Counted from the first letter of the stretch, positions 26,643-37,455 are shown. The stretch: DNA of 64,000 bases from Pseudorhodoferax sp. Leaf274 (GCF_001422445.1 NZ_LMNA01000012.1:186001-250000), one strand, 5' to 3'. Notes: generated by a model from the letters alone, not told the origin. Translations and numbers: made by a program.

Positions 26643-26648
26643 TATAAT
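26643..26648 (+). promoter_or_regulatory. -10 element of the rpsP operon
   Basis: A perfect TATAAT followed by CGCGGGCTTTTC. Transcription would start near 26655, giving a leader of about 119 bases before rpsP. No good -35 hexamer is seen at 16-18 bases upstream. The same TATAATCG plus GG/CTTTT pattern occurs before rplS and, less exactly, before fmdB and the helicase. Confidence 0.65.
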
Positions 26649-26656
26649 CGCGGGCT

Positions 26657-26708
26657 TTTCAGCGTGTCGCTGGCCGGGTGGCCTCAAGCGCGTGTCTCAG
26701 CGCTGAAA
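26657..26708 (+). promoter_or_regulatory. Nested stem-loop in the rpsP leader
   Basis: TTTCAGCG (26657-26664) can pair perfectly with CGCTGAAA (26701-26708). Inside, GGCC (26672-26675) can pair with GGCC (26680-26683) around GGGT. The structure would lie almost at the 5' end of the message. It is not followed by a T-run, so it is not a simple terminator; a stabilising or autoregulatory leader is possible. Confidence 0.4.
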
Positions 26709-26773
26709 CAGAGAAACGAATCTGGCCTTACCGGTGCTATCTAGCTGGCAGGCCGACCCCTTGAGGATAAATC

Positions 26774-27046
26774 ATGGTTGTCATCCGGCTTTCCCGCGGC
26801 GGTGCTAAGGCCCGTCCCTTTTTCAACATCGTCGTTGCCGACAAGCGCGTTCGCCGTGACGGCCGCTTCATCGAGCGCATCGGTTTCTACAACCCGACCG
26901 CCAAGGCCAACGAAGAGAGCATCCGCATCGCCCAGGACCGCCTGAGCTACTGGCGCAGCGTCGGCGCCCAGGCTTCGCCCACGGTCGAGCGCCTGGTGGC
27001 CCAGGCCGCCGCCGCACCGGCTGCTGCGCCCGCAGCGGCTGCCTGA
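26774..27046 (+). CDS. rpsP: 30S ribosomal protein S16
   Basis: A 90-residue ribosomal protein with the S16 core '[20 protein letters not shown]', '[10 protein letters not shown]' and '[16 protein letters not shown]'. It ends in an Ala/Pro-rich tail ([10 protein letters not shown]), common in betaproteobacteria. First gene of the rpsP-rimM-trmD-rplS operon. Confidence 0.98.
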   Translation: MVVIRLSRGGAKARPFFNIVVADKRVRRDGRFIERIGFYNPTAKANEESIRIAQDRLSYWRSVGAQASPTVERLVAQAAAAPAAAPAAAA

Positions 27047-27062
27047 GTTGGCAGGCCTGCCG

Positions 27063-27632
27063 ATGCTGCAGGCACTCGATCCGGCGCCCCTGCCGGACGA
27101 TGCGGTCGAAGTGGCCCGCATCGCCGGTGCCTGGGGTGTCAAGGGTTGGCTCAAGCTCCAACCCCATAGCGCCCAGCCCGAGGCGCTTTTTTCTTCCAAA
27201 CGCTGGTATCTGCAGGCGTCCGACCGCGGCCCCAAGGCCTTCGATGGAACGCTGCTGCTGCGTGTGCGCGAGGCACGCGAGCATTCCGGCGGTGTCGTCG
27301 CGCAGGTGCAGGACATCGAGGACAAGGATGCGGCCGATGCGCTCAAGGGCGCACGCATCTTCGTGTCGCGTTCCAGCTTCCCAAGTGCCGCGACGGACGA
27401 GTACTACTGGGTCGACCTGATCGGCCTCGACGTGGTCAACCGCGAGGGCGTGGCCCTGGGTCAGGTGCGCGAGTTGCTGTCCACCGGGCCGCAGACCGTG
27501 CTGGTCATGGAGCAGCCGGGCGCCGAGGGCGGCAAGTCCGTCGAGCGCATGGTTCCCTTTGTCTCGGCCTACGTCGACAAGGTCGATCTGCCCGGCCGCT
27601 GCATCACGGTGGACTGGCAGCCAGACTACTGA
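27063..27632 (+). CDS. rimM: Ribosome maturation factor RimM
   Basis: A 189-residue 16S rRNA processing/30S assembly factor that binds S19. N-terminal RimM domain ('VEVARIAGAWGVKGWLKLQP') and C-terminal PRC-barrel ('YYWVDLIGLDVVNREGVALG', 'MVPFVSAYVDKVD'). I chose the ATG at 27063; an in-frame TTG at 27048 directly after the rpsP stop would add 5 residues. It lies between rpsP and trmD as usual. Confidence 0.95.
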   Translation: MLQALDPAPLPDDAVEVARIAGAWGVKGWLKLQPHSAQPEALFSSKRWYLQASDRGPKAFDGTLLLRVREAREHSGGVVAQVQDIEDKDAADALKGARIFVSRSSFPSAATDEYYWVDLIGLDVVNREGVALGQVRELLSTGPQTVLVMEQPGAEGGKSVERMVPFVSAYVDKVDLPGRCITVDWQPDY

Positions 27633-27651
27633 ACGAAGGGCTGGTCAGGCC

Positions 27652-28410
27652 GTGCGCTTCGACGTCGTCACGCTGTTTCCCGAACTGTTCGCACCGTTCC
27701 TGGCCAGCGGCGTCACGCGGCGCGCGTTCGCCTCGGGCCAGGTCGACGTGCGCTTGTGGAATCCGCGCGACCAGGCCGAGGGCAACTACAAGCGTGTGGA
27801 CGACAAGGCCTTCGGCGGCGGTCCGGGCATGGTCATGCTGGCCGAGCCGCTCGCACGCTGTCTTGATGCGATCCTGGCCGAGCGCGGTGCCGGCACGCCC
27901 GTCGTGCTGTTCGCGCCGGTGGGCGCGCCGCTCAACCATGCGGCCGTGGCCAACTGGGCCGAAGGCGAGGGCGCCGTGCTGCTCTGCGGCCGCTACGAAG
28001 GCATCGACCAGCGCCTGGTCGACCGCTATGTGACGCACAGCATCAGCCTGGGCGACTTCGTGCTGTCGGGTGGCGAGATCGCCGCGCTGGCGCTCCTGGA
28101 CGCGGTGGCGCGGCTGCAGCCCGGCGTGCTCAACGATGCCGAGAGCCACCAGTTCGACAGCTTCCATCCGGCCCTGGACGGGTTGCTGGACTGCCCGCAC
28201 TACACCCGGCCCGAGCAATGGCGCGGCGCGCCGGTGCCCGAGGTGCTGTTGTCGGGCCACCATGGCCGTATCGCGCGTTGGCGCCGTGACGTGCAGCTGC
28301 GCCTGACTGCAGAGCGCCGGCCCGATCTGCTGGCCGCCGCGCGTGCGGCCGGGCGCTTGACTGCCGCGGACGAGGCAGCGCTGGCGCAAAAGGCAACTGG
28401 CGGGCTATAA
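27652..28410 (+). CDS. trmD: tRNA (guanine-N1-)-methyltransferase
   Basis: A 252-residue SPOUT methyltransferase making m1G37 in tRNA. It starts with GTG at 27652 (VRFDVVTLFPELFAPFL) and has 'GGGPGMVML', 'LLCGRYEGIDQR' and 'SLGDFVLSGGEIAAL', the knot and SAM-binding blocks. Its final codons overlap the -10 element of the separate rplS promoter. Confidence 0.96.
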   Translation: MRFDVVTLFPELFAPFLASGVTRRAFASGQVDVRLWNPRDQAEGNYKRVDDKAFGGGPGMVMLAEPLARCLDAILAERGAGTPVVLFAPVGAPLNHAAVANWAEGEGAVLLCGRYEGIDQRLVDRYVTHSISLGDFVLSGGEIAALALLDAVARLQPGVLNDAESHQFDSFHPALDGLLDCPHYTRPEQWRGAPVPEVLLSGHHGRIARWRRDVQLRLTAERRPDLLAAARAAGRLTAADEAALAQKATGGL

Positions 28411-28411
28411 T
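28406..28411 (+). promoter_or_regulatory. -10 element of an internal rplS promoter
   Basis: TATAAT overlapping the trmD stop codon, followed by CGCCGGCTTTTC. It matches the rpsP promoter over a 17-base block almost exactly. Predicted leader to rplS about 118 bases. It would let L19 be made independently of rpsP-rimM-trmD. Confidence 0.6.
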
Positions 28412-28535
28412 CGCCGGCTTTTCGGATCCTCTGTCCGCTGCCTTTCGCAATGTCGCGTCTGGCCCCGTCCCGGCAACCGGCCTTTTTGCCCTGCTGCGCG
28501 ACACCCGAGCGTGAGCACGATCCAGTGGAAGAACC

Positions 28536-28922
<387 letters not shown>

Positions 28923-28947
28923 TCCGGCCGGCCTTCCGGTCCGTCGA

Positions 28948-28980
28948 GCCGCCACCTGCTTTTGCGCGTGGCGGCTTTTT
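28948..28980 (+). terminator. Rho-independent terminator after rplS
   Basis: GCCGCCAC (28948-28955), a 12-base loop, GTGGCGGC (28968-28975), then TTTTT (28976-28980). Perfect 8-bp G+C-rich stem with a T-run, 25 bases after the rplS stop. Confidence 0.9.
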
Positions 28981-29017
28981 GCTTTCCGGTTCCCGTTTTC
29001 TTCCCCTACGAGTGCCT

Positions 29018-29719
29018 GTGTCCGATCTGCCGCTGACGCCGCTGTCCAAGATCCCGAATTTCGATCCGCGCCATGCGCCTTCGCTGGGAACCGATGCACA
29101 CCTGCCCGCAGTGCCCCTGGCGCGCCTGACGGCCGAGGCCCTGCGCCAGCGATTCCGCGAGCCGCCGGTGTGGGAGCCCGAGGTGCGGGCCGAGCCGCGC
29201 TTCACCGACCGCGCGCCGGCCCGCGCTGCGGTGCTGGTGCCGGTGGTGCAGCGCGAAGCCGGGCCGACGCTGCTGCTGACCGAGCGCTCGCTGCAGCTGG
29301 CCAACCATTCAGGGCAGATCGCCTTTCCGGGGGGGCGCATCGATGCCGCCGATGCCGATGCCAACGCCGCTGCGCTGCGTGAGGCCGATGAAGAGGTGGG
29401 GCTGGACCCGTCCCATGTCGAGATCATCGGCGCGCTTTCCAACTATGTGACGGGCACGGCCTTCGTCGTGACGCCTGTTGTGGCCCTGGTGCGGCCTGGC
29501 TTTGCGTTGACGCTGAACGCCGGCGAGGTGGCCGATGCCTTCGAGGTGCCGCTGGCGTTCCTGATGGACCCGGCCAACCACCACCGCCACATGCTGGAAT
29601 GGCAAGGGGTGCGGCGCGAGTGGTTCTCGATGCCGTTCCAGGACGGTGCTGCCGAGCGTTTCGTCTGGGGTGCGACGGCTGGCATGCTGCGCAACCTGTA
29701 CCGCTTCCTGTCGGCCTGA
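29018..29719 (+). CDS. NUDIX hydrolase, CoA pyrophosphatase (NudL/YeaB-like)
   Basis: A 233-residue NUDIX enzyme. The UPF0035-type block 'LLTERSLQLANHSGQIAFPG' is followed by 'LREADEEVGL', with the same spacing as E. coli NudL, which cuts CoA to 3',5'-ADP and 4'-phosphopantetheine. The start is a GTG at 29018 (VSDLPLTPLSK); a GTG two codons earlier is equally possible. It lies after the rplS terminator, 34 bases before the CobD/CbiB-like gene. Confidence 0.88.
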   Translation: MSDLPLTPLSKIPNFDPRHAPSLGTDAHLPAVPLARLTAEALRQRFREPPVWEPEVRAEPRFTDRAPARAAVLVPVVQREAGPTLLLTERSLQLANHSGQIAFPGGRIDAADADANAAALREADEEVGLDPSHVEIIGALSNYVTGTAFVVTPVVALVRPGFALTLNAGEVADAFEVPLAFLMDPANHHRHMLEWQGVRREWFSMPFQDGAAERFVWGATAGMLRNLYRFLSA

Positions 29720-29753
29720 AAGCGCCGTTCCCGTCGCCTATGATGGCCGCCCC

Positions 29754-30743
29754 ATGAGCTTCTTCGCCATCTTCTGTGCGCTGCTGCTCGAGCAGGTGCG
29801 GCCGCTGGCCCGTGACAACGCCATCCACGGCTGGTTGCGTGCCTGGGTGCGCTGGAGCAGCGACAACTTCGACGCGGGGAAATCCCTGCACGGCTGGACC
29901 AGCTGGGCCCTTGCGGTCCTGCTGCCCACGCTGGTGGCGCTGGCCCTGTACTGGATGCTGGCCCACTGGATCGGCTGGCCCGCGGCTGTGCTGTGGAACG
30001 TGGTGGTCCTGTACGGCACGCTGGGCTTTCGACAGTTCAGCCACCACTTCACCGAGATCCGCAACGCGCTCGATGCCGGCGACGAACTGCAGGCGCGTGA
30101 GCACCTGGCCGCCTGGCAGCGCGTGGATGCGAGCGAGCTGCCGCGCCGCGAGATCGTCCGCCATGTGATCGAGTATTCGGTGTTGGCCGCGCACCGCCAC
30201 GTGTTCGGCGTGCTGACCTGGTTCGCGGTGCTGGCGGCGCTCGGCCTGGGGCCGGCCGGCGCCGTGTTCTACCGGCTCGCGGAGTTCGTTTCGCGCTATT
30301 GGCGCTACCGCAGCAACCCCCAGGGCCAGCCGGCCAGCGCCGCTTTGCAGCAGGTGGCCGGTGGCGCCTGGACCGTGGTCGACTGGCTGCCGGCGCGCGC
30401 CACGGCGCTGGGCTTTGCCATCGTCGGCAGTTTCGAGGATGCCATCGACAGCTGGCGCCACCATGCCCAGCAGTTCCCCAATGACAACGACGGCGTGATC
30501 CTGGCGGCCACCTCGGGCGCCGTGAACGTCCGCCTGGGCGGCGAGGCGCTCAAGGCCAAGCCCGCGGCCGGCGCCCTGCAGCCCTTCGAGGCGGGCCTGC
30601 AGCCGCCGCAGGACTCGGCGTCCACGCCGGGCCGCGAGCCCGAGCTTGCGCACCTGCGCAGCGTGGTCGGACTGGTCTGGCGCACCGTTGTCCTGGTGCT
30701 GGGCCTGCTGGCCCTGCTGACCCTGGCGCGCCTCCTGGGATGA
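29754..30743 (+). CDS. CobD/CbiB-family membrane protein
   Basis: A 329-residue membrane protein with four or five hydrophobic segments and the CbiB/AmpE-like signature '[20 protein letters not shown]', '[18 protein letters not shown]', '[18 protein letters not shown]'. CbiB amidates adenosylcobyric acid with aminopropanol; AmpE-type relatives are signalling membrane proteins. The metal/nucleotide residues were not compared, and no other cobalamin genes are present, so the exact role is open. It overlaps hisC by 4 bases. Confidence 0.8.
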   Translation: MSFFAIFCALLLEQVRPLARDNAIHGWLRAWVRWSSDNFDAGKSLHGWTSWALAVLLPTLVALALYWMLAHWIGWPAAVLWNVVVLYGTLGFRQFSHHFTEIRNALDAGDELQAREHLAAWQRVDASELPRREIVRHVIEYSVLAAHRHVFGVLTWFAVLAALGLGPAGAVFYRLAEFVSRYWRYRSNPQGQPASAALQQVAGGAWTVVDWLPARATALGFAIVGSFEDAIDSWRHHAQQFPNDNDGVILAATSGAVNVRLGGEALKAKPAAGALQPFEAGLQPPQDSASTPGREPELAHLRSVVGLVWRTVVLVLGLLALLTLARLLG

Positions 30744-31813
30744 GCTTCACGAGTCCGCACCTGGCCGCGCTGGCGCCCTACACGCCCGGAGAGCAGCCCG
30801 CCATCGAAGGCTTGGTCAAGCTCAACACCAACGAGAACCCCTACCCGCCATCGCCACGCGTGCTGGCCGCGATCGAGGGTGCGGCACGTGCAGGCCTGCA
30901 GCTCTACCCGGACCCGGAATCCCGCGTGCTGCGTGGCGCGATCGGCCGCCACCATGGCGTGGCAGCCGATCACGTGTTCGTGGGCAATGGCTCGGACGAG
31001 GTGCTGGCCTTGGCCTTCGACGCCTTCTTCCTCCATGGCGATCTGCCGCTGCTGTTGCCCGACGTGAGCTACAGCTTCTACCAGTCCGTCTGCCGTTGGC
31101 TCGACGTGGCGGTGCGCCGGGTGCCGCTGGACGACGGGCTGCGTGTGGACCTCGCCGCCTTCGAGGCCACGCGCGGCGAGGCCGTCGCTGGCATGGTCAT
31201 CGCCAATCCGAATGCGCCCACCGGCATCGCGCTGCCGCTCGATGCACTGGAGCGGCTGGCGCAGGTCCATCCGCAGCGCGTGCTGCTGGTCGACGAGGCC
31301 TACGTGGATTTCGGTGCCGATTCGGCCACGGCGCTGGTGGCGCGGCACCCGAACGTGCTGGTGGTGCAGACGCTGTCCAAGTCGCGTGCGCTGGCCGGGC
31401 TGCGCGTGGGCTGGGCCATCGGTCAGCCGCCGCTCGTGGAAGCGCTCACGCGGGTGAAGAACAGTTTCAACGCCTATCCGCTGGACCGTCTGGCGCAGGC
31501 CGGCGCCACCGCGGCCTTCGAAGACCAGGCGTACTTCGCGCGCCAGCGCGATGCTGTGGTGCACTGCCGCGAGGGCTTGTTGCTGCAGATGGAAGACCTC
31601 GGCTTTGCGGTGCTGCCCTCGCAGGCCAATTTCGTTTTCGCGCGGCATCCCGCGCACGACGCCGCGCAGCTGGCCGCGGCCCTGCGGGCGCGCAAGGTGC
31701 TGGTGCGCCATTTCGCGCAGCCGCGCATCGACCAATACCTGCGCATCAGCGTCGGCACGCCCGCACAGTGCGAGCAGCTGCTGCAGGCCATGGCGGCCTG
31801 CCTGCAAGGCTGA
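30740..31813 (+). CDS. hisC: Histidinol-phosphate aminotransferase (HisC-like)
   Basis: A 357-residue fold-type I PLP aminotransferase: '[17 protein letters not shown]', '[10 protein letters not shown]', 'VDEAYVDF' and '[18 protein letters not shown]' with the PLP lysine at about K214. It converts imidazole acetol phosphate to histidinol phosphate. Because it is coupled by ATGA to a CobD/CbiB-like gene, the related threonine-phosphate decarboxylase (CobC) is an alternative, but the sequence reads as ordinary HisC. It converges on fghA with only 3 bases between stops. Confidence 0.85.
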   Translation: MSFTSPHLAALAPYTPGEQPAIEGLVKLNTNENPYPPSPRVLAAIEGAARAGLQLYPDPESRVLRGAIGRHHGVAADHVFVGNGSDEVLALAFDAFFLHGDLPLLLPDVSYSFYQSVCRWLDVAVRRVPLDDGLRVDLAAFEATRGEAVAGMVIANPNAPTGIALPLDALERLAQVHPQRVLLVDEAYVDFGADSATALVARHPNVLVVQTLSKSRALAGLRVGWAIGQPPLVEALTRVKNSFNAYPLDRLAQAGATAAFEDQAYFARQRDAVVHCREGLLLQMEDLGFAVLPSQANFVFARHPAHDAAQLAAALRARKVLVRHFAQPRIDQYLRISVGTPAQCEQLLQAMAACLQG

Positions 31814-31816
31814 GCT

Positions 31817-32658
31817 TCAGCCTCGCAACGCCTGCGCATGGTGGGCGAAGTGATCGCCCAGGAAACTCGCGATGAAGTAGTAGCTGTGGTCGTAGCCCGG
31901 CTGCAGGCGCAGCGTCAGTGGGTGGCCGGCGGCGGTGCAGGCGGCCTGCAGCAGCTCGGGTTGCAACTGGGCTGCCAGGAATTCGTCTGCATCGCCTTGG
32001 TCGACCAGCAGCGGCAGCCGTTCGGCCGCACCCTTGACCAGCTCGACTGCGTCCCAGGCTGCCCAGCTGCCGCGGTCCTCGCCGAGGTAGGCCGTGAGCG
32101 CCTTCTGGCCCCAGGGCACCTGGGTCGGTGCGACGATGGGCGAGAACGCCGACACGCTCTTGTAGCGGCCAGGATGGCGCAGGGCCGTGACCAGCGCGCC
32201 ATGGCCGCCCATGGAGTGGCCGGAGATGCCACGTGCGGCGGTCGCCGGGAAGTGCTGTTCGACCAGCGCCGGCAATTCTTCCGCCACGTAGTCCTGCATG
32301 CGGTAGTGCGCGGACCAGGGCGCCTGCATGGCGTTGACATAGAAGCCCGCGCCCTGGCCCAGGTCGTAGCCGGGGTCGTTGGCCACCGCGTCGCCGCGCG
32401 GGCTGGTGTCCGGCGCGATGACGATCAGGTTGTGGCGCGCGGCATGCTCCTGTGCGCCGGCCTTGTTGATGAAGTTCTGCTCGGTGCAGGTCAGGCCCGA
32501 GAGCCAGTACAGCACGGGGCACTTCTCGCCGCCCGGATCGTGCAGGGCGGCCGGCGGAAGGTAGACGCCGAACTTCATCTCGCAGCCGAGCGCGCTGGAG
32601 GCGTGTTTCCAGACCTCCTGGCGGCCGCCGAAGCTGGTGTGGCTCTCGACGCGTTCCA

Positions 32659-32659
<1 letters not shown>
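31817..32659 (-). CDS. fghA: S-formylglutathione hydrolase
   Basis: A 280-residue esterase-D type alpha/beta hydrolase that splits S-formylglutathione into formate and glutathione. 'GLTCTEQNFINKAGAQEHAA', the nucleophile elbow 'GHSMGGHGAL', 'PLLVDQGDADEFL' (Asp) and 'GYDHSYYFIASFLGDH' (His) are all present. The ATG shares one base with the frmA stop (TGATG), so the two are translationally coupled in the formaldehyde operon. Confidence 0.94.
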
Positions 32660-34064
<1,405 letters not shown>

Positions 34065-34070
34065 GGCGTT

Positions 34071-34092
34071 ACACTATACCCCAGGGGAGTAT
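34071..34092 (-). promoter_or_regulatory. frmR promoter -10 and FrmR-type operator
   Basis: On the minus strand ATACTCCCC-T-GGGGTATAGT forms an imperfect palindrome with a C-run/G-run centre, like known CsoR/RcnR/FrmR sites. TATAGT (34078-34073) is a plausible -10, placed 8 bases before the frmR ATG at 34064. Repressor on the palindrome would cover the -10. Confidence 0.55.
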
Positions 34093-34097
34093 TGGCG

Positions 34098-35006
34098 CTA
34101 GTAGCGCGGCGGCTGGCTCAGTTCGGCGAACAGGTCGCTGTAGATCGCGTGGCGGCGCGGAGCGATGTCGCCTTCCTCGCCCACGGCGGCCAGCACGGCG
34201 CATCCAGGCTCGTGCAGGTGCGTGCAGTTGTAGAAGCGGCACTGGTCCGCATGCGCGGCGATGTCGGGCATCAGCGCGGCGAGCTGGCGCGGCGCGATCT
34301 GGTGCAGGCCGAACTCCTGGAAGCCGGGCGAGTCGATCACGGCCGTGCTGCGCGTGGCGTCGGTCCAATACCAGGTGGTGCTGGTGGTGGTGTGCTTGCC
34401 CGACTTGAGCGCGTACGAGATCTCCTGTGTCAGCACGGCGGCACCTGGCACCAGCTGGTTGATCAGCGTGCTCTTGCCGGCGCCCGAGGGCCCCAGCACC
34501 AGCGTGGCCTTGCCGTGCAGAAGCGGCGCCAGCTCGCCCGCCCCCTCGGTGCGCAGGCTGGCGGTGTGCACCCCGTAGCCCATGGCGCGGTAGGGTGCCA
34601 GGCGCTGCCAGGCGCGCGCGAAGGGTTCGGGAAGATCGCGCTTGTTGAGCACGACCAGCGGGGCGATGTGCGCGGCCTCGGCTGCGATCAGCACGCGCGC
34701 CAGCTGCTGCTCCGAGGGCTCAGGTTCGGCCGCGATCAGCACCAGAACCTGGTCGATGTTGGCTGCAAAGGACTTGGTGCGGATCTCGTCCTGCCGGTAC
34801 AGCAGGTTGCGGCGCGGTTCCACGGCCTCGATGCTGCCTTCCTCGCCCTGGCCGGTTGGCGGCGACGACCAGCGCACCCGGTCGCCCACGACGGCCTGGC
34901 TTCTCTTGCCGCGCGGATGGCAGATGCGCCTGCTGCCGTCGTCGGCCTCGACCAGGCAGTGGCGGCCATGCGCGGCGACCACGAGGCCGCTGGAGACTGT
35001 GTTCAA
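34098..35006 (-). CDS. rsgA: Ribosome small subunit-dependent GTPase A
   Basis: A 302-residue circularly permuted GTPase for late 30S maturation. OB-fold at the N-terminus, then 'VVLNKRDLPEP' (G4 first), 'VLGPSGAGKSTLINQLVP' (G1), 'IDSPGFQEFGLHQ' (G3) and the zinc-binding 'CRFYNCTHLHEPGC'. The best start is a TTG at 35006 whose last two bases are shared with the phhB stop (TTGA). The stop lies a few bases from the FrmR operator. Confidence 0.92.
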   Translation of the reverse strand: MNTVSSGLVVAAHGRHCLVEADDGSRRICHPRGKRSQAVVGDRVRWSSPPTGQGEEGSIEAVEPRRNLLYRQDEIRTKSFAANIDQVLVLIAAEPEPSEQQLARVLIAAEAAHIAPLVVLNKRDLPEPFARAWQRLAPYRAMGYGVHTASLRTEGAGELAPLLHGKATLVLGPSGAGKSTLINQLVPGAAVLTQEISYALKSGKHTTTSTTWYWTDATRSTAVIDSPGFQEFGLHQIAPRQLAALMPDIAAHADQCRFYNCTHLHEPGCAVLAAVGEEGDIAPRRHAIYSDLFAELSQPPRY

Positions 35007-35344
35007 GCGCCGCCTTGCAGCAGTGCGTCGAAGCGGGCGGCGCAGTCCAGATCGGTCTCGGAGATGCCGTGCACGTCGTGCGTGTTGAGGGCCACCACGC
35101 AATGGTCGTAGCGCACCACGAGTTCGGGATGGTGGTCCTGCACATGGGCGATGAAGGCGACCGCGTTCACGAAGGCCATGGTCTCGTGGTAGTTCGCGAA
35201 GCGGTAGGTCTTCTCGATCGCGACGTCGGCCCCGTCGCCGCGCAGGGTCCAGCCCTGCAGCTGGGCCAGCCGCGTCACGATGTCGGTGGGTTTGAGCGCG
35301 CGGCGCGGTGTGGTGGCCCAGTCCTTTTGGGTCAGCGTGTTCAT
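35003..35344 (-). CDS. phhB: Pterin-4a-carbinolamine dehydratase
   Basis: A 113-residue PCD/DCoH protein that dehydrates 4a-hydroxytetrahydrobiopterin. 'TYRFANYHETMAFVNAVAFI', 'HHPELVVRYDHCVVALNTHD' and 'GISETDLDCAARFD' cover the [EDKH]-x3-H-[HN]-PE motif. In this window it has no phenylalanine hydroxylase next to it; it sits between the M48 protease (10 bases upstream) and rsgA (overlapping). Confidence 0.93.
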   Translation of the reverse strand: MNTLTQKDWATTPRRALKPTDIVTRLAQLQGWTLRGDGADVAIEKTYRFANYHETMAFVNAVAFIAHVQDHHPELVVRYDHCVVALNTHDVHGISETDLDCAARFDALLQGGA

Positions 35345-35354
35345 GCGGTGCTCC

Positions 35355-36650
35355 TCAGATGGCGGGCTGTAGGCGGGCCAGCCGTTCCGAGGCTGGCGGG
35401 TGGGAGTAATAGAACTTCACGAACACCGGGTCCGGTGTCAGCGTGCTGGCGTTGTCTTCGTACAGTTTGAGCAAGGCGCCGGACAGGTCGGCACCGCTGG
35501 TCTGGGCCACGGCGAACGCGTCGGCCTGGAATTCGTGGCGGCGTGAAAGCTGGGCCGACAGCGGGGCCACGAAGAAGCTGAACACCGGCATGGCGAGCAT
35601 GAACAGCAGCAGCGCCAGCGCATCGTTGGGGGCCGGGCGGCCATCGGGCAGCAGGGCCATGAGAGGCTGCACGCCCAGGCCTGTGTAGAACCAGGTCTGG
35701 CCCGACAGCCAACCCAGCAGCGCGAAGCCGGCCAGGCTCAGCGCGAACATCGCGACGATGCGCTGCACGATGTGCTTGTGCTTGAAGTGGCCGAGCTCGT
35801 GGGCCAGCACGGCGTCGACCTGGCGCGGCGACAGGCGGGCCAGCAGGGTGTCATAGAAAACCACGCACTTGGCGGCGCCGAAACCCGTGAAATAAGCGTT
35901 GCCGTGTGCGCTGCGGCGGCTGCCGTCCATCACGTACAAACCCTTGGCGGCGAAGCCGCAGCGTTGCATGAGGGCCGTGACGCTGGCCTTCAGGGTCTCG
36001 TCCTCCAGTGGCTTGAACTGGTTGAACAGCGGCGCGATGAAGCTCGGGTAGACCATCAGCAGCACGAGGTTGAAGCCCATCCAGGCGGCCCAGGCCCACA
36101 GCCACCACAGTTGGCCGGTCGCACCCATGAGCCACAGGATCAGGGCCGCAATCGGCAAGCCGATCAGCGCGCCGATCGACACCGACTTGAGCAGGTCGGC
36201 CAGCCACAGGCCGCCTGTCATCTTGTTGAAGCCGAAGCGTTGCTCGATGCCGAAGGTCTGGTGCAGCGAAAACGGCAACTCGAGCAGGCCGCCGATCAAC
36301 GCGAACACGGCCAGCAAGGCAAGCTGCTGCGGCATGCCCGGGCCCAGGGCGCGCAGCAGGAGTTCGTTCAGGAGGTTCAGTCCGCCCAGCAAGGTCCAGC
36401 CCAGCAGCACGGCCACGCCGAAGGCCATCTCCAGCAGGCCGAAGCGCGACTTCGCGATGGTGTAGTCGGCGGCCTTGCGGTGTGCTGCCGGCGTGATGGT
36501 GCCGGCGAATGCAGGGGGTACCGCATCGCGGTGTCGCGCCACATGGCGGATCTGGCGGCTGGCCAGCCAGAACTTGACCAGCAGGCCGAGCACGAGGGCC
36601 ACGGCGAATGCCGCGGTGAAAAGGTCCGCAGCGGACAGGTCGGGGGGCAT
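35355..36650 (-). CDS. M48 family membrane metallopeptidase (Ste24-like)
   Basis: A 431-residue membrane zinc protease of the CAAX-prenyl-protease (Ste24) type. HELGH at residues 284-288 in 'AVLAHELGHFKHKHIV', and a downstream glutamate in 'RRHEFQADAFA' as third zinc ligand. About seven membrane segments, with the long N-terminal Ste24 region ('QTFGIEQRFGFNKMT'). Probable role in membrane-protein quality control. The ATG at 36650 diverges from orn across 36 bases. First gene of the protease-phhB-rsgA operon. Confidence 0.92.
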   Translation of the reverse strand: MPPDLSAADLFTAAFAVALVLGLLVKFWLASRQIRHVARHRDAVPPAFAGTITPAAHRKAADYTIAKSRFGLLEMAFGVAVLLGWTLLGGLNLLNELLLRALGPGMPQQLALLAVFALIGGLLELPFSLHQTFGIEQRFGFNKMTGGLWLADLLKSVSIGALIGLPIAALILWLMGATGQLWWLWAWAAWMGFNLVLLMVYPSFIAPLFNQFKPLEDETLKASVTALMQRCGFAAKGLYVMDGSRRSAHGNAYFTGFGAAKCVVFYDTLLARLSPRQVDAVLAHELGHFKHKHIVQRIVAMFALSLAGFALLGWLSGQTWFYTGLGVQPLMALLPDGRPAPNDALALLLFMLAMPVFSFFVAPLSAQLSRRHEFQADAFAVAQTSGADLSGALLKLYEDNASTLTPDPVFVKFYYSHPPASERLARLQPAI

Positions 36651-36686
36651 AGCCGGGCAGTGTAGGCCATCGGCGAGAATGGCCGA

Positions 36687-37271
36687 ATGGACCCGACGAA
36701 CACCACTCCTGCACCCGTACTGCTGGGCAAATCCGACAAGAATCTGGTCTGGCTGGACTGCGAGATGACCGGCCTGGATCCGGAAGTGGAGCGCCTGATC
36801 GAGATCGCCGTGGTGGTGACAGGCCCGGATTTGCAGCCCCGTGTGGAAGGGCCGGTTCTCGTGATCCACCAGTCCGATGAACAACTCGACAAGATGGACG
36901 CCTGGAACAAGGGCACGCACGGCCGCAGCGGCCTGATCGACAAGGTGCGCGCCTCGACCGTCGACGAAGCCCAGGCCGAGGCCGAGTTGTTGGCGTTCCT
37001 TGCGCGCTACGTGCCCAAGAACGTGGTTCCGATGTGCGGCAATAGCATCGGGCAGGACCGGCGCTTCCTGGTCAAGTACATGCCCAAGCTGGAGGCGTTC
37101 TTCCATTACCGCAACCTGGACGTGAGCACGCTGAAGGAACTGGCCAAGCGTTGGAAGCCTGCGGTCTACAGCAGCTTCAAAAAGGCGCAGAAGCACACGG
37201 CGTTGGCAGACGTGCATGAGTCCATCGACGAATTGGCCCACTACCGCACACACTTCCTGCGCATGGATTGA
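36687..37271 (+). CDS. orn: Oligoribonuclease
   Basis: A 194-residue DEDDh 3'-5' exonuclease that degrades di- to pentanucleotides, including pGpG from c-di-GMP breakdown. '[20 protein letters not shown]' (DxE), '[20 protein letters not shown]' (D) and '[18 protein letters not shown]' (H and D) are present. The first 20 residues are a short extension. It diverges from the M48 protease gene. A route from c-di-GMP turnover to the EPS genes is possible in principle. Confidence 0.96.
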   Translation: MDPTNTTPAPVLLGKSDKNLVWLDCEMTGLDPEVERLIEIAVVVTGPDLQPRVEGPVLVIHQSDEQLDKMDAWNKGTHGRSGLIDKVRASTVDEAQAEAELLAFLARYVPKNVVPMCGNSIGQDRRFLVKYMPKLEAFFHYRNLDVSTLKELAKRWKPAVYSSFKKAQKHTALADVHESIDELAHYRTHFLRMD

Positions 37272-37281
37272 CTACGCATGC

Positions 37282-37287
37282 CATAAT
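37282..37287 (+). promoter_or_regulatory. Candidate -10 element of the helicase gene
   Basis: CATAAT followed by CGCGGGCTTC, matching the rpsP/rplS promoter block except for one base of the hexamer and the end. It lies 11 bases after the orn stop. Transcription from about 37294 would give a leader near 190 bases. No -35 at normal spacing. Confidence 0.4.
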
Positions 37288-37387
37288 CGCGGGCTTCGGC
37301 GAAGTCTTGAAAGTTCAAGGCGACACCGTTTTTGTGCATCTCCCCTCACACTCCCGGCTCTGAAGTAGCCGCCAGCGCCCAGCGTCA

Positions 37388-37455
37388 TGCTCGGCGTTGT
37401 TTCGTTTGAAGGTGGATGTTTGTTCCACCGATGACGAGCCTTGCACCGCCGAGCA
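37388..37455 (+). promoter_or_regulatory. Structured leader upstream of the DEAD-box helicase
   Basis: TGCTCGGCG (37388-37396) pairs perfectly with CGCCGAGCA (37447-37455); inside it GGTGGA (37411-37416) pairs with TCCACC (37424-37429). Two smaller hairpins lie just upstream (CTTC-GGC-GAAG at 37294-37304; CTTGAA-AG-TTCAAG at 37306-37319). There is no gene in this 213-base gap. Long structured leaders are known in cold-shock helicase messages; the role here is inferred. Confidence 0.4.
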
